Positions 12,468-24,195 of a DNA stretch of 64,000 nucleotides are shown one piece after another. Position numbers and translations under genes: made by a program. Each line of letters begins with the position of its first letter. Position 1 is the first letter of the stretch. Under the pieces are notes generated by a model. That model did not search any database, was not told the origin of the DNA, and was given only the letters and a program-made list of their open reading frames with translations. This DNA comes from Macrocybe gigantea. Lineage: Eukaryota; Basidiomycota; Agaricomycetes; Agaricales; Callistosporiaceae. The stretch is taken from positions 558,001 to 622,000 of the forward strand of contig SJRY01000234.1 in the NCBI GenBank assembly GCA_011319805.1, written 5' to 3'.

Positions 12468-14216
12468 ATGATGTCGTCCAAGGCGGAAAGTCCTACCACA
12501 TCGTCCACAAAGTTGTGGGCTACAGGTAGCCCGCTCCGTATCTCTGCCTTCCCGGCTGCGCAGCCTGCTCACATGTGTTACCGACAGCTTCGAAGGAATG
12601 GATCATTCAGCCAAAGCCTAAACCTGGCCGAAAGCCCAAGAGGGACACAGTATCATCCAAGGTGGAAGAAGATGTGCGTTGCCGCTATTTCTTCAATATC
12701 TGATATCCTTTTTGATGTTGAGCAAGGTCGACAAGGGCCGTCGCGTCCAAAACAGGTCTGTTCCCTCCTTGCAAAACCCGTCAGAAAGCTGACACGTCAA
12801 AAGGGCAGCACAACGCGCTTTCAGAGAGAGGAAGCAGTCGCAACTTGCTGAACTTCAGGCGCGCGTTCAATCTTATGAACAAGGGGAGATCGAACGCAAT
12901 GTCGCTCTCCAAAACATTGCGAAGCGACTCAAGGAAGAGAATGAAGTTCTACGGCAAGAGAACGCTGTGTTGAAGGAGAAAGTAGCTAGACTTGAGTCCG
13001 ATCAGGACATGTCCCGAGAAACCACCAGAAAACGCTGGCGGGACAGCTCGCCAGCAAGCAACAACTCGGCGATGCCTCGGACGCTCAGCAAAAAGTCCAA
13101 ATCCTTTGCTGACTCCCTCCAAACGCGGATTCCCCTTACCATCAACACCTATGCGCCCTCTCCTCCTTCGATGGTCTCCTCTCCAGATTCAAATACAACT
13201 TCTGATTCGCGTTGCTCCCCCCTGCCATACGAAATACCGCATGACGCAGTCCCGCCAGATGTATCCAGCTATCTAGATTTCGCTTCTGCTGTTAAAACAG
13301 CATCAATAGATCCCAGTCAGTCATTCTCGACCTTCAACTGCGGCTTCTGTAGCGATGATACGCCCTGCGTTTGCCGCGAAATTGCCGCTCAGCAAGTGGT
13401 TGAACGTATCACTGACCTTAAAGACGCCGTCAGCCAGACGAACGCGCTCCTGCATGCGAACCACACTGTACGATTGGAAACCTCTTCGGTGGCACCTCGT
13501 GCATCGATATTGGAGAACCTGCCAGCGTACCAACCGCCGGTGCCCCTACGGCGTCGACTTACCAACACGACCGCTAGTATATTCCTATTACCCCTGCTCC
13601 GCCGCTTCAGAACCAAGTGGTCCCTGCATCGTGTTCTGGAGACCCGTCAAATTGCCTGGCGTGCGCTGACGATGCCTTCGGGAAAGCGTTTTGCTCCGCT
13701 ATCGGAGAATCTATTGCCAGTCAGCCCCTGTGTGCTAATTGTCCCTGCAACAAAGACTCAGACTCCTCTTCGCTGGCTCCCTTTACCAGCAGCGCCGAAA
13801 CATCAGATTCGTCCAGTGCAGAGACGATACCCACGAACGATGCCTGGCGCCAGCTGAAAGCTCATCCAAACGTTGAGTTCTCCGACCTTTCCTTACTCGC
13901 TGATGTCGTGGTACGCAATTCAAAGTGCAGCGGTCCAAGATTATACGTCACTCCGACTCTAGAAACGCCAACCTCCAAACTCTCTCATACACCTGACTTG
14001 CAGCATACTGCGGAGCGTGACCATAGCCCCGTCCTATTGACGGACCCTCACGCTCGCTACCGTGAAAGGGAGCAAGCCAGGACAGGAGGGGTAGTAGGCG
14101 GACCGAAGCTTGTTCCGCAAGACGTTTTGGTGAAATGCGGGAGGCAGGGAATGCGCGAAGTCCGTGCCGATGCAGTACAGGCTGCATTGCGCATGCTGGA
14201 TGCGAAATTTTCATAA
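12468..14216 (+). CDS. hapX: HapX-type bZIP iron-responsive regulator
   Basis: HapX joins the CCAAT-binding complex to repress iron-consuming genes under iron limitation and senses iron through cysteine-rich regions. All hallmarks are present: the Hap4-like CBC-binding motif KEWIIQPKPKPGRKPK; a Yap-type basic region (RRVQNRAAQRAFRERKQSQL) and leucine zipper, assembled across three introns; the cysteine-rich motif CGFCSDDTPCVC; a second cluster (CSGDPSNCLACADDAFGKAFC) with further cysteines after it; and the conserved block LKAHPNVEFSDLSLLADVV. Near 13575 the frame changes. Either a 38-nt in-frame-joining intron (donor after YQPP, acceptor CGCTAG) exists or one base is missing; PVPLRRRL in the disputed stretch looks protein-like, which favours a missing base. 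ATGs at 12468 and 12471 are both possible starts. Confidence 0.88.
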
Positions 14217-14324
14217 GTGAGGTCAATATCTATCTTATACATTATCTCCAGAACATTGTATGATAGCAGTGCCATAACAATACGTAGCGACGTGCCCCAC
14301 TGATGACCCCAGATTCACTGTCGA

Positions 14325-16765
14325 TCAAGCCAACTTCTCTGTATATTTCCACCTCTTGAGCAGTCTGTTTAGCTTCCAGCGCACTATCTGTCTTTGCCTC
14401 TTGCTAGGAGCAATGACTTGATTCTGTTGTCCCCTGTGAAGTGCTCGAAAAGATCGGGCCAATACCCTCAGCGATTCCCAACGTAGACGATACGGAAAAG
14501 GTTGGACAAATGACCAAAGAGAGATCAGGAGTTTTCTCGCGGTAGGGTACGCCCCCACCGCGAAGAAAGCGCTCACGACTGCGTCGATTGCAGGTACATC
14601 GGGTCGAATACCCACAGATATCATCTGTTGGAACATTCGCATCGCCGCATCGGGATTTCCCAGACGTGCGTAACCAGTGATGAGTATCGTGTACATGACG
14701 GCATTTGGCTTGACCCCAACCCGAACAGCGGATTTCAGAACATCAAAAGCTCCTTCCATGTCGCCGGCTAGTGCCAGTACCTCCATCAAAGCACTGAAGT
14801 GGTATTCGCTAGGATGCAAGCCTCGAACCAAGAGGGTACGGAAAATTTCCCTGGCATTTTCGAAATCGGCATTCGTATACGCTTGGTGTTTGATTCGAGT
14901 TCCGACCACGGACCGGTCGCTTCTTGCGTCGCGGTCCAGCAAAGATTGTACGGCAAAGGAGGAGAGACGTTGAATGTCTAGGCCAGCTGTCGGATCAAAG
15001 GATTCCCGTACTGCTAAGACGTCGTTGTTACCAAGCGAACGACGGTCGTATTGATGCTTCTTAGAAACATAGGCAGAAAGAGCATTCCAGCCACGCCATG
15101 AAGCAGGTACTTTTCGTGGCGCAAGGCACGTAACAAAATAATATGGACATGCTGCAATGTGGGGCGGATATCAGGGGAGATGAATTTCCGCAGGCTGCGC
15201 ATCAACGCGGTCGCATCTATGTCTTCCACAGAGCTGAGGTACGAAAGAATGATGGCAACAGTCGTGGAGTTGGGCTTGACGTCCTGGGCGTGCATAATGT
15301 TCAGGATAGTTTGGCCTCCGTTCATGCCGTGAATATGGAGGATACCCCTGAGAAGGGAGTTGAATATACGGGTATCAGGCATCAACGAAGGTAACCAGGG
15401 AATGCGGGCTCTGCTCCGTGACATCAAGAGGCGCTTGAACATCTTGAATGGCGCCCGCCGGCTGTCGCACATCGCTGCAACCATGCGTACCGCCAGGTCA
15501 CCGTTCCCTGAGGAAAAGTATACCTTTATCAAGGAAGAGATGATCCCAGATGTCGGCTGGAGCCCAAGGGACAGCATGCGCTGGATCGCGGAATAAACGT
15601 CCTCGAGAGTGGAATGCGAACTTAGGTAGTCGATGATGATGGCGTACGTTGCAGATGTCGGGGTCAGCTTTTGTTTGATGACAGGAAGGGGGTTCGAAGA
15701 TGTTCCGGAAAAGACGGATGGTGTCAAGTTGGCAGTGGGACGGTGGGCAGTCAAGGCGGTGATGATAGTGTCGAAATGACCGGGATGAAAAAACGACAGA
15801 TAGTCCAGGACACTGGGTATGTTTTGAGCATCTAAGCAAGCCTGAATCAAACCATTGAGAACCATAACCGCGAATGACTCTTGAACGTCTTTCAAGGCGT
15901 CCATAGACTGTCGGTGAACTTCGGGATCTGGGCCCAGTGCACGGTATTCCATCGCCATTATGGCGCGAGTTGTTGCATCCAGGGAGAAACCAGCTTCCGT
16001 CATCAGGCGAATGCATCGTTTTGCGTCTCCAAGGTTTCGGTTGCGGATATGGCCTGAAAGGATGAGGTGGAAAGTCCTTCTCGTCGGAAGAATGTTGTAT
16101 TCCTTGAACTCCGCAAGGACATTCTGTAGTGAAGCATATCCCTGCGTCTCTACGAGCGCACGAATGCGCCAGTTCAGTAGACGAGAGGTGCATCGGCCAG
16201 TCTCTCGCTTCCCCAGTGCGACCACAGCGAGCACGGCGTTCCAATGTTTCAAGCCCGCTAAACGATATGCAACGCATTCGTAGGCGTTTTGCTTGTGTCT
16301 GCATCCGAGCTTTGTTGCGACGCGTAGGACCCTGGCGGCCCAAAAGGAAGGAGCAGTACAGGCCAGAGTTTCCGCAAGCTGACGCACACTGTCCCGAGTC
16401 ACAAAAAATTGAAGAAGGGTCGGAGAGCGTCTGATGGCTCTTAGGAGATGCGCAAAGCTGGCAGATTGGGTCATGAGCTCCTTCACAGTGGTGAGAATAC
16501 CGGGTAGAATGTCGGGGTGCGGGTGTAAGAAAGCAGAGTGTTCTTGTTCGACGGATGAAAGATCTTTTGCTATCTCGACAAGCATTTTGTTCCCTGGCAA
16601 TGTGAGTTGCCGCAGTTGGAGTTTGTGCTGTGCGACGGTTGTCGCCGTCCATCGTACGCATCGCAAAGAAAGCGTACAAATGCGAAAACGCGTGCTCCTG
16701 ACGGCTGCTGATAGACCAATGAGCGAAAGATGCTGCCTGCGGGAAATTACTAGTCTCCTGAGCAT
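14325..16765 (-). CDS. mitochondrial pentatricopeptide-repeat (PPR) protein
   Basis: PPR proteins bind organellar RNA one base per repeat. The N-terminus MLRRLVISRRQHLSLIGLSA is Arg-rich and acid-poor, a probable mitochondrial presequence. Degenerate 35-residue helical repeats run through the protein, clearest in the C-terminal third (TLLVRGLHPSEYHFSALMEV, SAVRVGVKPNAVMYTILITG, QMISVGIRPDVPAIDAVVSA). A stop at 15014 interrupts the frame, but the same protein continues if one base is restored in the GG run near 15031; no GT-AG intron gives an in-frame join there. I read this as one gene of about 800 residues with a sequence error. The specific RNA target cannot be told. Confidence 0.8.
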
Positions 16766-17074
16766 GGACAGCCAGGCTTGCGTCCGGATCGAAAGGCCCT
16801 ATCCTTGCGGCGTTCTGAAGGAAATGAATACGCCTATTGAAAGACGCGAAATAAAGAACTAACCTTCCACAAGGTCTCGTTTTTGGCCCGTCCTCGACTT
16901 CACACTTGCAAGAAATGCATTCAAATACCCTCCCGTATTTCAAGTCGAGATTGGACCTGGGTTTTTGACGTAGGTCCGACAAACTGTGTGGAGGAATCGG
17001 GAGAGCAGAAAAGATTCATTTTCTCACGTGCACCATATCAATCACACGTGACCTCATGCAGGTTTTTGAAAATT
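16766..17074. other. intergenic between PPR gene and XRCC2-like gene
   Basis: 309 bp carrying the PPR promoter and 5' leader and the 3' end of the RAD51-paralogue gene. Two CACGTG-type hexamer-like sites (tcacgtgc at 17027 and cacacgtga at 17044) lie within 25 bp of each other. No gene seen. Confidence 0.5.
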
Positions 17075-17985
17075 TCAGCATTCAGACCAAATATCGTCTG
17101 AACCGATGCGCATATAGAAGGTTACACCTGCTCTATCTCGAGTGCTACAGACAGATGCCACAATTCTGGTGAAAAGGGATGTGCCGCCTTCATCGCCAAT
17201 CTCAGTTTCAGAACGGTCACTGGGCGCCATGGCCATTGTGATGCGATAAGTCCTGTCCGGGAAATATCGCTGCAAGCACAGTTGTTAGAGGGTTAAACGA
17301 TCCACTCAGACGAACATACTGTGTTCGATGGTAGCGGGGAGATGGGACAGGACTCCCAACTAGTCAAGATAGTCACACAACCGTGAATTCCGCGGAATTT
17401 TTGCAAGGCCTCTAGGACGTGTTGTGAACTCGTCGGCTTCGACCAGCTTGGCACTGTCTTCGATTGCTCCGAGGTGAATTTGTCCACCCAGAATCGGGCA
17501 CCAGCTGGATCTATTGCAACCAATCCCAGATCCAGTCCAGACCGATTATCGGTAATATGTGTTATCGTGGAGGCAAGTTGGGCAGACGAATGCGGACGGA
17601 AAAGATATAATCGCTCGAGGGATCCTCGGATTATGGTTTCGCTGCTGGACGTCGACGTAGTCGACCTCGCCAACCTACTTGCCAGCATTGTCCGCAAGCG
17701 AGTCATGCTAAATCCATTGTCCATGTCGAAAACCAGGGCAACCTTTCCCCATCCACCTAATGGAACATGACCCTGCCGTTGTGGTAATATGCAGTTGATC
17801 AGGAAGAAATACAAAAGATGAGTCTTCCCAGACGCGGAGGGACCATGAAATTCAAGAACATCGCCATGCGATAGACCACGGCGGAACGCCGAAGCTTCGC
17901 CACGCAAATCCGGATTCAAGTAGGAATCCAAGGCAGCAATATGGGTGGATCCAATGGGAGAGACTGGTTTGATGTTGTCAGGCAT
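17075..17985 (-). CDS. RecA/RAD51-paralogue ATPase, XRCC2-like
   Basis: RAD51 paralogues help load RAD51 in homologous recombination repair. The protein has a RecA-fold core: Walker A GPSASGKTHLLYFFLINCIL near residue 50, a segment KVALVFDMDNGFSM, and a Walker B-like strand LVAIDPAGARFWVDKF. The order and spacing, and the absence of DNA-binding loops longer than a paralogue would have, suggest XRCC2 rather than RAD51 itself. One intron (17270-17319) joins exon 1 to a C-terminal exon (RYFPDRTYRITMAMAP ... GVTFYMRIGSDDI) in phase 0. Intact. The exact paralogue is inferred from pattern, not alignment. Confidence 0.65.
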
Positions 17986-18323
17986 TCACATGAGGACGTT
18001 TGAGGTGACATACCTCGGGACCTGACGGAAGACAGTAACTACGGAGTGTTGGCTTTTTGTGGGAGCTGCTGGAAAGGCTTACTTGGGTCAGAGATTCGGA
18101 AGGTATCTCGGCGAGCATGGGACTCGTTTCAACGTTGAATGGTAGTCGAGGACAGACATGCCAGTGGACTTGTGCCCGGCTTTGTTACGTTGACATGTGC
18201 ACATCACCGTGCCACACTTGCACTTTCCTCCCAGTCTTTTAGACCTATAATCAGTTTATAATTGGTCTTAACGTCCCGTAATTTGCTCCACAAAACCAGC
18301 GTTTTACTCATAGCATTTCATAT
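17986..18323. promoter_or_regulatory. bidirectional promoter, XRCC2-like gene / coiled-coil gene
   Basis: 338 bp between divergent start codons. A TATA-like stretch (tataatcagtttataatt, about 18246-18263) lies about 60-75 bp upstream of the rightward ATG. No other gene seen. Confidence 0.45.
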
Positions 18324-20763
18324 ATGGCGACTGCCACACCACGACCCGCGCCATCGCGACGCCCTCCTTCGACTCTATCCGCGGCTCAAGGTGCTTCCAT
18401 TACCAAGGGAGCAACTGCACGTTCAGCGGTATCTGCTCGTACCGCTTCGGCTTTGTCTTCCTCGGCACAAAGTCGTCGTCAGTCTCTCTCTCATTCGGCA
18501 AACAGCGGAAGCCATGACTCCCTTGCTGCTTCCCTCAAAGAAGAGATAGAGCAGAAGGAACAGGTAGCCACGCCATATTCTCCATCCTATACTCAAACTC
18601 AACACTGCCCATCCAGCTGTTGGTCCAAGTTCAGAACAAAGACGTGGCCATCAACAGCCTCACGGAGGAAAACAAGAAACTAACGTCAGCCCTTCACGCG
18701 GCAGAGACACAGATTAATGAACTTTACGCCGACCAGTCACGATCAGAACTCGAACTTGCCCAGAGAATTGACATCTCGGACAAGCTTAGATCCAAGTGCG
18801 CGAGCTTGAGAAGGAAAAGCGAGACATCCAACGACGATATGATGAACAGGTTTGACAACACCGCCCTTTTTAAGCGCCATTATGATTTTACATAGTATGA
18901 CATAGGTTCTTACATTCGAGGCGGAGCGCCAAGCCTTTTACGACAACGAGCAACATCTCAAGTCACGTATCCAATCCCTGACACAAGTCAAAAGGCAGCC
19001 CGAGCCTGCATCCCCTGTCGCCGATTCCGTGAGCGAAAGTGATATGGAGAAAACTGCAGAAGAAGAGTTGTCGGAGCCTCAGCAGTCGCGATGTCAGCAA
19101 TCCACCAGGATCTCAATGACCCGGAAACTGAACCGGCCGAGATGACTTCCCTGAAATTGGAACTCTCTACCTTGTCGACTTCACATGCGTCACTACAGAA
19201 TACGCTCGTACTCCTGCAGACGCAGTTGCAAGATCTGCGCAGAGTTAACCACGAATTGCAGGAAGAAAATGAGAGCTATATGATGTTGCTTCGCGAGAAG
19301 ACTCTCACCGGTCAATTTGACGTCAGGAAGCAGATGGGAGAGAATAACAGCGACAACGAGGAATTCGACGATGACGGGGTCGAGAACACCGACACTGGAA
19401 GTCTCCGTAGCGCGGGCAGGAGCACGCTTGACAGAGTGGACGAACTGGTAGAAGAGGAGCCCGGCCTAGACTATCGTCGTACCTCTGCGAGAGATACTGA
19501 TTCTCCCGCCTCTCGTCATTCGGGTAGGCCGAGTCGGCGACGTACGACCTCGAATACCAGCGTTCCCCGAGGCGAAACTCTTGCCGACTTGCCAATCACG
19601 GGTCCTGGACTCGACCTCGCTGCAGAGCTAGGACGGGCTGAGAATAAAGACATTTTGGCCGGTGCGGCCACCGACAGAGATCCTCTCGGACACGACCACA
19701 AGCCAAAGCGGTCAAAGAAACGATCCGACGGTCGTAAGGTCTCAGGAGACATGGGAACTATGGATTCGAATCCATCCCTACATGATATCGATGCATTACG
19801 AAACGAAGTCAAATCGCTCAAGGACGCCAACAAGGCTCTGTCTTTGTATGCCTCCAAAATTATAGACCGCATCATATCCCAAGAAGGCTTCGAACACGTT
19901 CTCGCTGTTGACTACGATAGGGAACCGAAAACACCATCTACCGCTAAAGGACAGGCGAGTCCTAACCAGCTGCCTGCTGTTTCAAACCCAAAAAGCCGGC
20001 CGCAATCCTTAATGATCCAGCGCTCGTCCTCGAACCCAACCTCCAGTTTCTCAGGCTCGCAAGTCTACTCTCCCCGAGTTTGAGCGCTCCAAAGCTTACT
20101 GCACCGTCAAATAAAGCGCAACGTCGTTCGCTGTCATTTGACTGGAGAGGATTCAGCCTATTCAGTAGTCAAGAAAAAAAGAATGACAGCAACCTGCGCC
20201 CGTTAACTCTCAAACCCGGGTCCAGTTCTTTGACCGGTGCTCGCAAGCTAGATAACCGCGAGGACGAAGACGATAGAAGAGAAAGGGAACGTTTGAATGC
20301 CACAATGAAACTGATGGGAATTGAGCCATCGCCTCCTCAACCGCCCTTGGCATTTACGTTTCCTGCACCAACACAAAAGCCAACGCCTTCGGCAACGCCA
20401 TCGACTCCCAATACTTACCGCCGCTTCTCATTTTTCGGGTACAGAAACACGGATCAAGCCGATTTATCCACAAAAAGCGCCTCCCCGGAGCCCACACAGG
20501 CGCCTACCCGTGTAGGCCCCGGTTTCGGCACCACCTTGACTCAAGAAGCCCTTCGACATGCAGAAGCTGAAAACACGCTTGCTGCCTTAGATGCTCACGA
20601 AAGAACCTTGAGCGCCGAGATCGGCCGAGGGAGTGGTGGAGGCTTTACAGAGCTCAGTCCTAGGACCTTCGGCAGCAGGAGGAGTCGCCGCAGTGGAGGC
20701 GGTAGCGGCAGTGGCAGCACTGTGTGGAGCGCCGGAATGAGTGGGCATGGCGAGGACGAGTAG
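18324..20763 (+). CDS. large coiled-coil protein of unknown function
   Basis: Function not recognised. The N-terminus is low-complexity Ala/Ser/Pro/Arg (MATATPRPAPSRRPPSTLSA). Long heptad-rich coiled coils follow (VQNKDVAINSLTEENKKLTS, VRELEKEKRDIQRRYDEQ, LSTSHASLQNTLVLLQTQLQ). A disordered acidic and Ser-rich middle comes next, then a short conserved-looking helix (DANKALSLYASKIIDRIIS), a motif RRSLSFDWRGFSLFSSQEKK and a Gly/Ser-rich tail. Two introns are clear. Three single-base losses are needed to read it as one protein: about 18789 (AGATCC, expected AGAATCC), about 19089, and about 20080 (GTTTGAG, expected GTTTTGAG). It could be a cytoskeletal or spindle-pole scaffold, but nothing proves that. 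Confidence 0.7.
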
Positions 20764-21034
20764 TCTCAATCGCTGGCACCTTCCCGTGCACCTTAAATGT
20801 ATATACGACATGTAACACACTTTTTAGGACCATGGAGATACCATTGTATACCTGTACCATGTACTAAGCCATTATACGATGAATTTAGTGTGTCATCCTA
20901 TAAAGCTAAGGGAATTGAGAAGCACATGGAAGCAAGCACCTGATGCTGAATTAAATACTCCGTATGGAAGCGACTTTGAGAGAGCATCGCAGGTTACGTT
21001 CACAAGACAACACGCCATCGCAACTGTGTAAAGA

Positions 21035-21627
21035 ATGGTGCGAGCGTTCCGATACCAGCCCCTCAGAAGCATTGAGATATTGAGTCCTGACCTAGGAGTC
21101 CAATCAGTCCTCAGCACCGACATCTGAAGTCGACGGATCCGCGCTCCCCCAAGAAACCCTCGACTTCGCAAATCGAATGTTCGATGCGGCGCGTAACGGG
21201 GAATCGACCTTGTTACTGGCGGCCGTGGACGCTGGATTACCCGTCAATCTGACAAATAGCCAAGGTACCGACCATAATTGACAATATATTGTGCTGATTT
21301 TAGAAATCATTACAGGCAATACACTGCTAATGCTGTCTGCATATGCTGGGCACATGGATCTTACTCGGGAATTGCTGAAGCGAGGAGCAGATCCCAATCG
21401 ATTGAATGATCGCGGACAATCCATCGTGGCTGGTGCAGTGTTCAAGGTCACAACGAAATAGTGAAAACCCTGCTGAAAAAGGCGCCGACCCTCGAATTGG
21501 GTCGCCCAATGCCATCCAAACGGCATACATGTTTGATCGAAAGGAATTGTTAGACATATTAGGAGCAAAGGAAGGAGATATCGGAAAAGACGTTCCGACT
21601 CCCTTGAGCGTCCTGTCAACGCCTTGA
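21035..21627 (+). CDS. small ankyrin-repeat protein
   Basis: Short protein (about 150 residues) made almost wholly of three ankyrin repeats: MFDAARNGESTLLLAAVDAG, GNTLLMLSAYAGHMDLTREL followed by LKRGADPN, and a third with GADPRIGSPNAIQTAYMFD. The proposed start is ATG at 21035-21037, directly followed by a 58-nt intron (21038-21095), giving M-ESNQSSAP; a second intron follows NLTNSQ. Two missing bases restore repeat 3: near 21445 (AAGGTCAC, expected AAGGGTCAC) and near 21480 (AAAAAGGCG, expected AAAAAGGGCG). Because the repeat consensus G-H-x-E-I-V-x-x-LL is split exactly at these points, loss of bases in the sequence is the best explanation. The partner is unknown. Confidence 0.72.
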
Positions 21628-21663
21628 GCGATGGAATGTGATAGAGGAAATCGGGATCTGAAG

Positions 21664-22461
21664 TCATGGTGGAGATGTTTCGGGAAGCGAAGATTGGGAG
21701 GCGAAATTTTCGTGCCTCAGCAGTGTGTTTTCTGCGTGTATCCGTATACTCTCAAACGGATTGGATGCAAATTGCTTATTTGAGAGGATAAGAGGGTGTC
21801 TAAGTTGCTCTAGTTTCCTAAACAAAAATCAGTAACGGTATGTCTGGCAGGAGGTGCGGGATAGCATACAATGCCTTTTGCGTTGCATGTGGATAGCGTG
21901 GAGCTCTTTCCTCTCCCGATTTGAAGAGACTTGGATGTCGATAATTTCTGGATACTTTGTGCAGTAGAAGGGGCTTCTGCCGCCGCCTTTGGATCCTTGT
22001 CTAAAGCAGCAATTGCAGCCTCGATGTCATTAAATCCTCCAGCAAGCTGTTCCTTTGCTTTTCGCTTCAAACGTCGTCCATGGGATTTCGAATAAAGTGA
22101 CCGACTAGATTCAAAACCTGACATTCCAGTTCTTTGAGGCGTATCTCCGGTGGCAACAACTGTACTCACGTTCGAGAAGTGCTTCCCTTTTCGCCTTTTG
22201 TCTGTCCTTCTTGCTCAAGTGCAGATCATCAGCAGACAATGACCTTGGAATTGGCTGTATTTCTCGTCTAATTGGAGGTCGCACGGAAACGATCTGGATG
22301 ACTCACCAATTCTGCATGACTGCCTTCGGGAGGTGAACCATGCCCGTCGGCTGCAGGTAAGAGTTTTACAGATGGTTGATGAAGCCCTCTATGTTTTCGG
22401 TGATCTTTTGGCTGAGATAACGTTCAGGAAGGGAATCTCTCTCCATTGAAATGCTTACCAT
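21664..22461 (-). CDS. SLX9: SLX9-like ribosome biogenesis protein
   Basis: Slx9 binds pre-40S particles and aids 18S rRNA maturation and export. Diagnostic blocks are HLSKKDRQKAKREALLER, SLYSKSHGRRLKRKAKEQLA and the C-terminal LEQLRHPLILSNKQFASNPF. The start codon at 22459-22461 is the last codon of exon 1; the intron begins GTAAGC and exon 2 opens PKDHRKHRGLHQPSVKL. Four or five exons. Near 21876 and 21888 the frame is lost across a short stretch; one base restored at each place gives a continuous family-like join into the LEQLRHP block. It diverges from the transporter gene across 116 bp and converges on the ankyrin gene with 36 bp between stops. Confidence 0.8.
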
Positions 22462-22577
22462 GTCAATTGGCTCGCGGAGCTTGTTCGGAACCGCCTTGAA
22501 GAGATACTAAGACTGACGCAGGTTTAAAAGGAATTTGTGCTGTCCGTCGCCCTTTCCCACGCCTTCTGCCTCCTTGG

Positions 22578-24148
22578 ATGGCAGGCGTACGAGGCGTTGG
22601 CCGTGGGGCCCAGTTCGACTGGTCCTTTCTCATTCATGCCCAGACCAAGATACGGAGCATCATTCTGTACCTTTCGACACTGTCCGAGCAGAGGGACTAT
22701 CTTTATGGTGTTGTTCTCCTCTTGGTGGTCGTGTTTCTTTGGACAACCTCAAACTTCGTGACTCAGGTTAAGTGCTTCCAACCATTTATCTGCGATGCAT
22801 TGATTCTGAACCAGAAAAAAATAAAAAAAATAAACAGGCACTTTTTCAGGGTGGCTACGATAAGCCATTTTTGTCTGTGGCATATATTGTCCTCCGAGAT
22901 CTTTTGTGTATGCTAAGTATCTACAGAGTAACCTATCTCAACACCAGTGCATTTGCTGTCTATCTCATTCCATACTTCTGGAGGCGATCGACTATCTCCA
23001 AGGATGGAAGCCACCGATCAGCAAACCCTGTAAGTGGAATTGAACACAACGATTATTCACAAACTGATCATTGAGGAATTGTTCTATTGTGTAGTCTGAG
23101 GAGTCGTCCGAACCGTTATTGACAGAGACGCTTACTGACACGCAACCTCGCGCTACTTCCGGTAATAGTAAACATTATGCACAGCACTTACAGACCGCGA
23201 CAAGGCGTTTTCTAACGGTGTCACCATAGAAGCTTATCCACCTTTGACAGCCAAAGAAACCATCAACCTGGCATTCACGTTCTGCTTCCTATGGTTCATT
23301 GCCAACTGGACGGTCAACGCTGCTCTGAAATACACCAGTGTTGCGAGTGCGACCATTTTGTCTAGTATGAGTGGTGCGAAAGCTGGATCTCAAGTTGTGT
23401 GTTACTAGTTTAACGAACTCTATAATAGGGTTTTTCACCTTGGGCATTGGTCGGCTTTTCCATGTCGAAAGCCTAACAATGATGAAAATTTTTGCTGTCT
23501 TGATGAGGTAGGCTCGATCGACTCCTTGTCGATGCGAGTCGAGAGTTCATCGTTCTTGACTGTACAGTTTCGGAGGCGTTATGCTGGTGTCCATATCTGA
23601 CTCATCCCCGTCATCGCCGACAGTAGAGAGCGCAGCAAATCCACAGGCGTACCTGGCAATAGTTGGCGACATGTTGGCCCTACTGTCCGCTCTTTTCTAC
23701 GCATTTTATGTCATTCTCCTCAAAGTCCGCATTCAGATGGAGTCGCGTGTTGACATGCAGCTATTCTTTGGCTTTGTCGGGCTCTTCAACATTCTCACTT
23801 GTTGGATCATTGGTGTTTTCCTGCATATCATGGACATAGAAACGTTCGAACTTCCGTCTACCTCGAACGCGATACGCGGAGTGTTGCTGAATGTATGTTC
23901 TAGTATTGCCTACATCTGGGCGAGCCATCTGATCCAATCCACAGATGTTCATTACCCTTACGAGCGATTATCTATATCTCTTATCGATGTTGAAGACAAC
24001 ACCGCTTGTCGTCACCGTTGGACTGAGCCTGACCATTCCACTGGCCGTAGTCGGGGATATGCTACTTCAAAGGATGCCTACGCTCAAAATTGTCATTGGA
24101 GCGTTGCTTGTTGTGACAAGCTTTATCGTTGTGGGGAGTGCAGAGTGA
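22578..24148 (+). CDS. SLC35F/Thi74-type drug/metabolite transporter
   Basis: Multi-pass membrane carrier of the EamA/DMT superfamily, the group that includes yeast Thi74/YML018C (vacuolar) and SLC35F5. The first helix is YGVVLLLVVVFLWTTSNFVT. Further segments are SAFAVYLIPYFW, INLAFTFCFLWFIANWTVNA, FFTLGIGRLF, LAIVGDMLALLSALFYAFYV, FGFVGLFNILTCWIIGVFL, and the final pair PLVVTVGLSLTIPLAVVGDM and KIVIGALLVVTSFIVVG. Family motifs FQGGYDKPFL and YLNTSAF support the assignment. About eight exons join in frame. The ATG at 22578 is the first in frame, but the segment before the first helix is weakly family-like, so the true start may differ. The substrate is unknown. Confidence 0.78.
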
Positions 24149-24195
24149 TGCGGTTGTAAGTCAGAGTACTGTACATGCATGATAGTGAGTGGAAC

